This document shows, one piece after another, positions 14,770-16,790 of a stretch of 16,790 bases of DNA. Numbering within the stretch: position 1 is the stretch's first letter; every line of letters starts with the position of its first letter. This DNA is from SIG480 sp045614365 (GTDB taxonomy: Bacteria; Bacillota; Clostridia; Oscillospirales; JAAYXM01): contig JAZLCV010000175.1 in NCBI GenBank assembly GCA_045614365.1, forward strand, positions 1-16,790, given 5' to 3'. The notes beneath the pieces are model-generated. The model searched no databases. It worked only from the letters and a program-made list of their open reading frames with translations, and was not told the DNA's origin. Made by a program: the position numbers and the translations under genes.

Positions 14770-15648
14770 ATGAAAATTATAGATTTGTTGTCCGAAAAGA
14801 AACTTTCTCTTTCGTTTGAAGTTTTTCCGCCGAAAACGGAAATGGGATTTGACAGCGTAAAGAGCGCAACAGAAGAAATCGCAAAGCTCCATCCGTCATT
14901 CATGAGCGTTACCTACGGTGCGGGCGGTGGCACAAGTCGTTATACACTTGACATTGCAAAAAATATAAAGGCACGCTACAACGTTCCGACACTTGCGCAT
15001 CTCACCTGCGTGTCCTCCACAAAGGAAACCGTGCAAAATATGATCAGAAATATAAAAGCCGCAGGCATACAGAACATTATGGCACTGCGCGGTGATATCC
15101 CCGAGGATAAACTAAACGAGGACAGAAGCCACTGGGACTATACCCATGCAATTGATCTTATCCGCGAACTTCGCGAGGCAGATGAAGATTTCTGTATCGC
15201 CGCTGCTTGCTATCCCGAAATACACCCGGAAAGCGAAAATCAGAAGGACGATATCGCCCGCCTTAAAGAAAAGGTTGATGCGGGATGTGATTTTCTTACA
15301 ACACAGATGTTCTTTGACAACAATCTTCTCTACAATTTCTTATATAAAATCCGTGAAGCAGGAATCACCGTCCCGATTGTCCCCGGTATTATGCCGATAA
15401 CCAATGCCAATCAGGTTGAGCGCGCAATGAAGCTTTCCGGCTCGTTTATGCCGCAGCGCTTTAAAAGCCTTGTTGATAAATTCGGACCCGATCCTGCGGC
15501 AATGAAGCAGGCGGGTATTGCATATGCAACCGACCAGATCATCGACCTTTATGCAAACGGAATAACCAACATCCACGTCTACTCTATGAACAAGCCGGAT
15601 ATCGCAGAAAAAATCCAGAGCAATCTATCCGATATCCTCGGGAAATAA
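14770..15648 (+). CDS. metF: Methylenetetrahydrofolate reductase
   Basis: The 292-residue enzyme of the MetF family reduces 5,10-methylene-THF to 5-methyl-THF, the methyl donor for MetH. SFEVFPPKTE (15-24) carries the catalytic Glu17. TYGAGGGTSR (48-57), AHLTC (76-80), ALRGD (105-109, flavin/folate-binding Asp), CYPEIHPES (147-155), TTQMFFDN (177-184) and PGIMPI follow in the expected order. Length is typical. The ATG has AAGGGG 6 bases upstream. The stop is 2 bases before the next gene, so the operon is tightly packed. The electron donor partner (NADH, or a ferredoxin route as in acetogens) is not shown, and no metV-like zinc protein is adjacent. Confidence 0.97.
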   Translation: MKIIDLLSEKKLSLSFEVFPPKTEMGFDSVKSATEEIAKLHPSFMSVTYGAGGGTSRYTLDIAKNIKARYNVPTLAHLTCVSSTKETVQNMIRNIKAAGIQNIMALRGDIPEDKLNEDRSHWDYTHAIDLIRELREADEDFCIAAACYPEIHPESENQKDDIARLKEKVDAGCDFLTTQMFFDNNLLYNFLYKIREAGITVPIVPGIMPITNANQVERAMKLSGSFMPQRFKSLVDKFGPDPAAMKQAGIAYATDQIIDLYANGITNIHVYSMNKPDIAEKIQSNLSDILGK

Positions 15649-15650
15649 TT

Positions 15651-16244
15651 ATGGAAGTAATAACAAAAACATACCCTGCACCGGAGATAAACGTGTGTGA
15701 AGCTCTCCGCTATGCAGGGTGCGGTTCGGAAAACTACGAGATGCGAAGTCTTTTGCACAGCTGTGTGGATGAAGCAGAGTCTCTTTTAAAATATAAGGTA
15801 TGTTACTGCGTACTCGATGCAGAGATAAGGAGCGATATATGCAATTTCGGTCACTTTTCGGTACAGTCGGAAAAGCTTGCAAAAAATCTCTCCGGTTGCG
15901 AACGTGTCCTTCTCTTTGCCGCAACCATCGGCACGGCGCTCGACCGGCTTATCGCGAAGCACACTCGCCTTTCTCCGTCGCGTGCTGTAATGTTACAGGC
16001 ACTGGGCGCTGAGCGCGTTGAATCTGTTTGCGATATATTCTGCGCGGATTTCGAAACCGAAAACAACGTAGTTTTAAAGCCGCGTTTTTCGCCCGGCTAC
16101 GGCGACTTTCCGTTAAGTGTTCAGAAAGATATTTTTTCTGTTTTGAACTGCCCGAAAAACATCGGTGTATACTTAAACGACAGTCTTTTAATGTCTCCGT
16201 CAAAATCCGTTACGGCTTTTGCGGGCATAGGAGGAAATATATGA
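15651..16244 (+). CDS. Stand-alone MetH reactivation-domain protein (SAM-binding)
   Basis: The 197-residue protein matches the C-terminal activation domain of cobalamin-dependent methionine synthase. It has LLFAATIGTALDRLI (87-101), an ALGAERVESVCD helix (117-128) and RFSPGYGDFPLSVQKDIF (145-162), the last corresponding to the R-x-x-P-G-Y-G-D/S SAM-binding loop of the activation domain. In organisms where MetH is short, this domain is encoded separately. It would bring SAM to oxidised cob(II)alamin for reductive remethylation. It is placed between metF and metH, with a 2-base gap before it and an ATGA overlap after it, as expected for a working unit. It carries no zinc or cobalamin motif of its own. 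Confidence 0.9.
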   Translation: MEVITKTYPAPEINVCEALRYAGCGSENYEMRSLLHSCVDEAESLLKYKVCYCVLDAEIRSDICNFGHFSVQSEKLAKNLSGCERVLLFAATIGTALDRLIAKHTRLSPSRAVMLQALGAERVESVCDIFCADFETENNVVLKPRFSPGYGDFPLSVQKDIFSVLNCPKNIGVYLNDSLLMSPSKSVTAFAGIGGNI

Positions 16245-16790
16245 ACTTTCATGATTTTTTAAAAAATAATATCGTTTATCTCGACGGCGGAATGGGAACG
16301 CTTCTGCAAGGGCGAGGTCTTAAGCCAGGAGAGCTTCCTGAACGTTGGAACATAACTCATCCGGATATAATCCGCGATATACATAAAGCATATTTTGATG
16401 CAGGAAGCAATGTTGTGACCGCAAACACTTTCGGCGCAAACGCACTGAAGTTTGACGATGCCGAGCTTGAAGAAATAATCTGTGCCGCACTGTCCAATGT
16501 GCGCCATGCAAAAGAAGAAAGTAATTCTTCTCAGGAAAAATTCATTGCGCTGGACATCGGCCCATCCGGCAAGCTTCTCGCACCGCTTGGTGACCTTGAT
16601 TTTGAAGATGCAGTAAGCCTTTTTGCGAAAACTGTGCGTCTTGGCGCAAAGCACGGTGCCGATCTCGTTATAATAGAAACGATGAACGACAGCTATGAAA
16701 CAAAGGCGGCGCTTCTTGCCGTAAAAGAAAATTGCGCTCTTCCCGTAATTGTATCCAACGCTTACGGCGAGGACGGAAAGCTTATGACCG
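16241..16790 (+). CDS. metH: Cobalamin-dependent methionine synthase, N-terminal part, cut by the window end
   Basis: The ATG at 16241-16243 overlaps the preceding TGA and has a perfect AGGAGG 6 bases upstream. The 183 residues visible belong to the homocysteine-binding barrel: IVYLDGGMGTLLQGRG at the N-terminus, WNITHPDIIRDIHKAYFDAG, NVVTANTFGAN and DIGPSGKLLAPLG are all hallmarks. The zinc-binding cysteines of this domain lie beyond the window. Because the activation domain is a separate gene just upstream, the full protein is expected to end after the cobalamin domain. The protein transfers methyl from 5-methyl-THF to homocysteine. No frame break is seen in the visible part. Confidence 0.95.
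   Translation, partial: MNFHDFLKNNIVYLDGGMGTLLQGRGLKPGELPERWNITHPDIIRDIHKAYFDAGSNVVTANTFGANALKFDDAELEEIICAALSNVRHAKEESNSSQEKFIALDIGPSGKLLAPLGDLDFEDAVSLFAKTVRLGAKHGADLVIIETMNDSYETKAALLAVKENCALPVIVSNAYGEDGKLMT

Noticed and set aside
1..16790. CRISPR arrays, tRNA, rRNA, insertion sequences or recognised defence genes
   Set aside because: No regularly spaced repeats, no tRNA-like cloverleaf and no transposase or defence motif was found on reading both strands by eye; a covariance-model or profile search could still find weak ones.

Overview
The window reads as a chromosomal segment of a low-to-mid GC, endospore-lineage member of the Clostridia, most likely an uncultured gut-type relative of the Oscillospirales or Christensenellales. 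The evidence is a YunB sporulation gene, a SpoVB/MurJ-type flippase, an SLH-domain secreted protein, a methionine synthase with its reactivation domain encoded separately, strong AGGAGG-type ribosome binding sites, and several TTG and GTG starts. The lineage is an inference; no rRNA or other marker is present.

Layout. (1) 1-1406, plus strand: the tail of an alkaline-phosphatase-superfamily hydrolase, translationally coupled (ATGA overlap) to an organophosphate-type MFS transporter, closed by a strong hairpin at 1428-1457. (2) 1465-2769, minus: a convergent gene for a secreted SLH-domain protein. (3) 2918-7854, minus: an apparent five-gene operon read from a promoter at about 7826-7854: YcxB-like membrane protein, Na+/alanine (AGCS) symporter, a divergent PyrF-family protein, a GNAT acetyltransferase and a MurJ/SpoVB flippase. 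(4) 7886-9880, minus: ligA, complete. (5) 10002-10850, minus: an EamA/DMT transporter with a clear promoter at 10940-10968. (6) 10969-11722: no intact gene, but broken coding remnants on both strands and a bidirectional-looking terminator. (7) 11723-13854, minus: a VanY-type D,D-carboxypeptidase with a copper-amine-oxidase-like N-terminal domain, and a cytosolic metallo-beta-lactamase-fold protein resembling subclass B3. Both look more AT-rich than their neighbours. (8) 13966-14628, minus: yunB. (9) 14711-16790, plus: metF, metH reactivation domain and metH (cut by the window end), one methionine-synthesis operon with its own promoter.

How the parts work together. MetF makes 5-methyl-THF, MetH uses it to methylate homocysteine, and the small protein between them probably supports SAM-dependent reactivation of MetH cobalamin. 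The five-gene operon joins alanine import and a lipid-linked cell-wall precursor flippase with a PyrF homologue whose active site is altered. No CRISPR array, tRNA, rRNA, intact mobile element or known defence system was seen. The observations most worth following are the PyrF-like protein, which appears to lack several catalytic residues, and the remnant-flanked carboxypeptidase/MBL segment.
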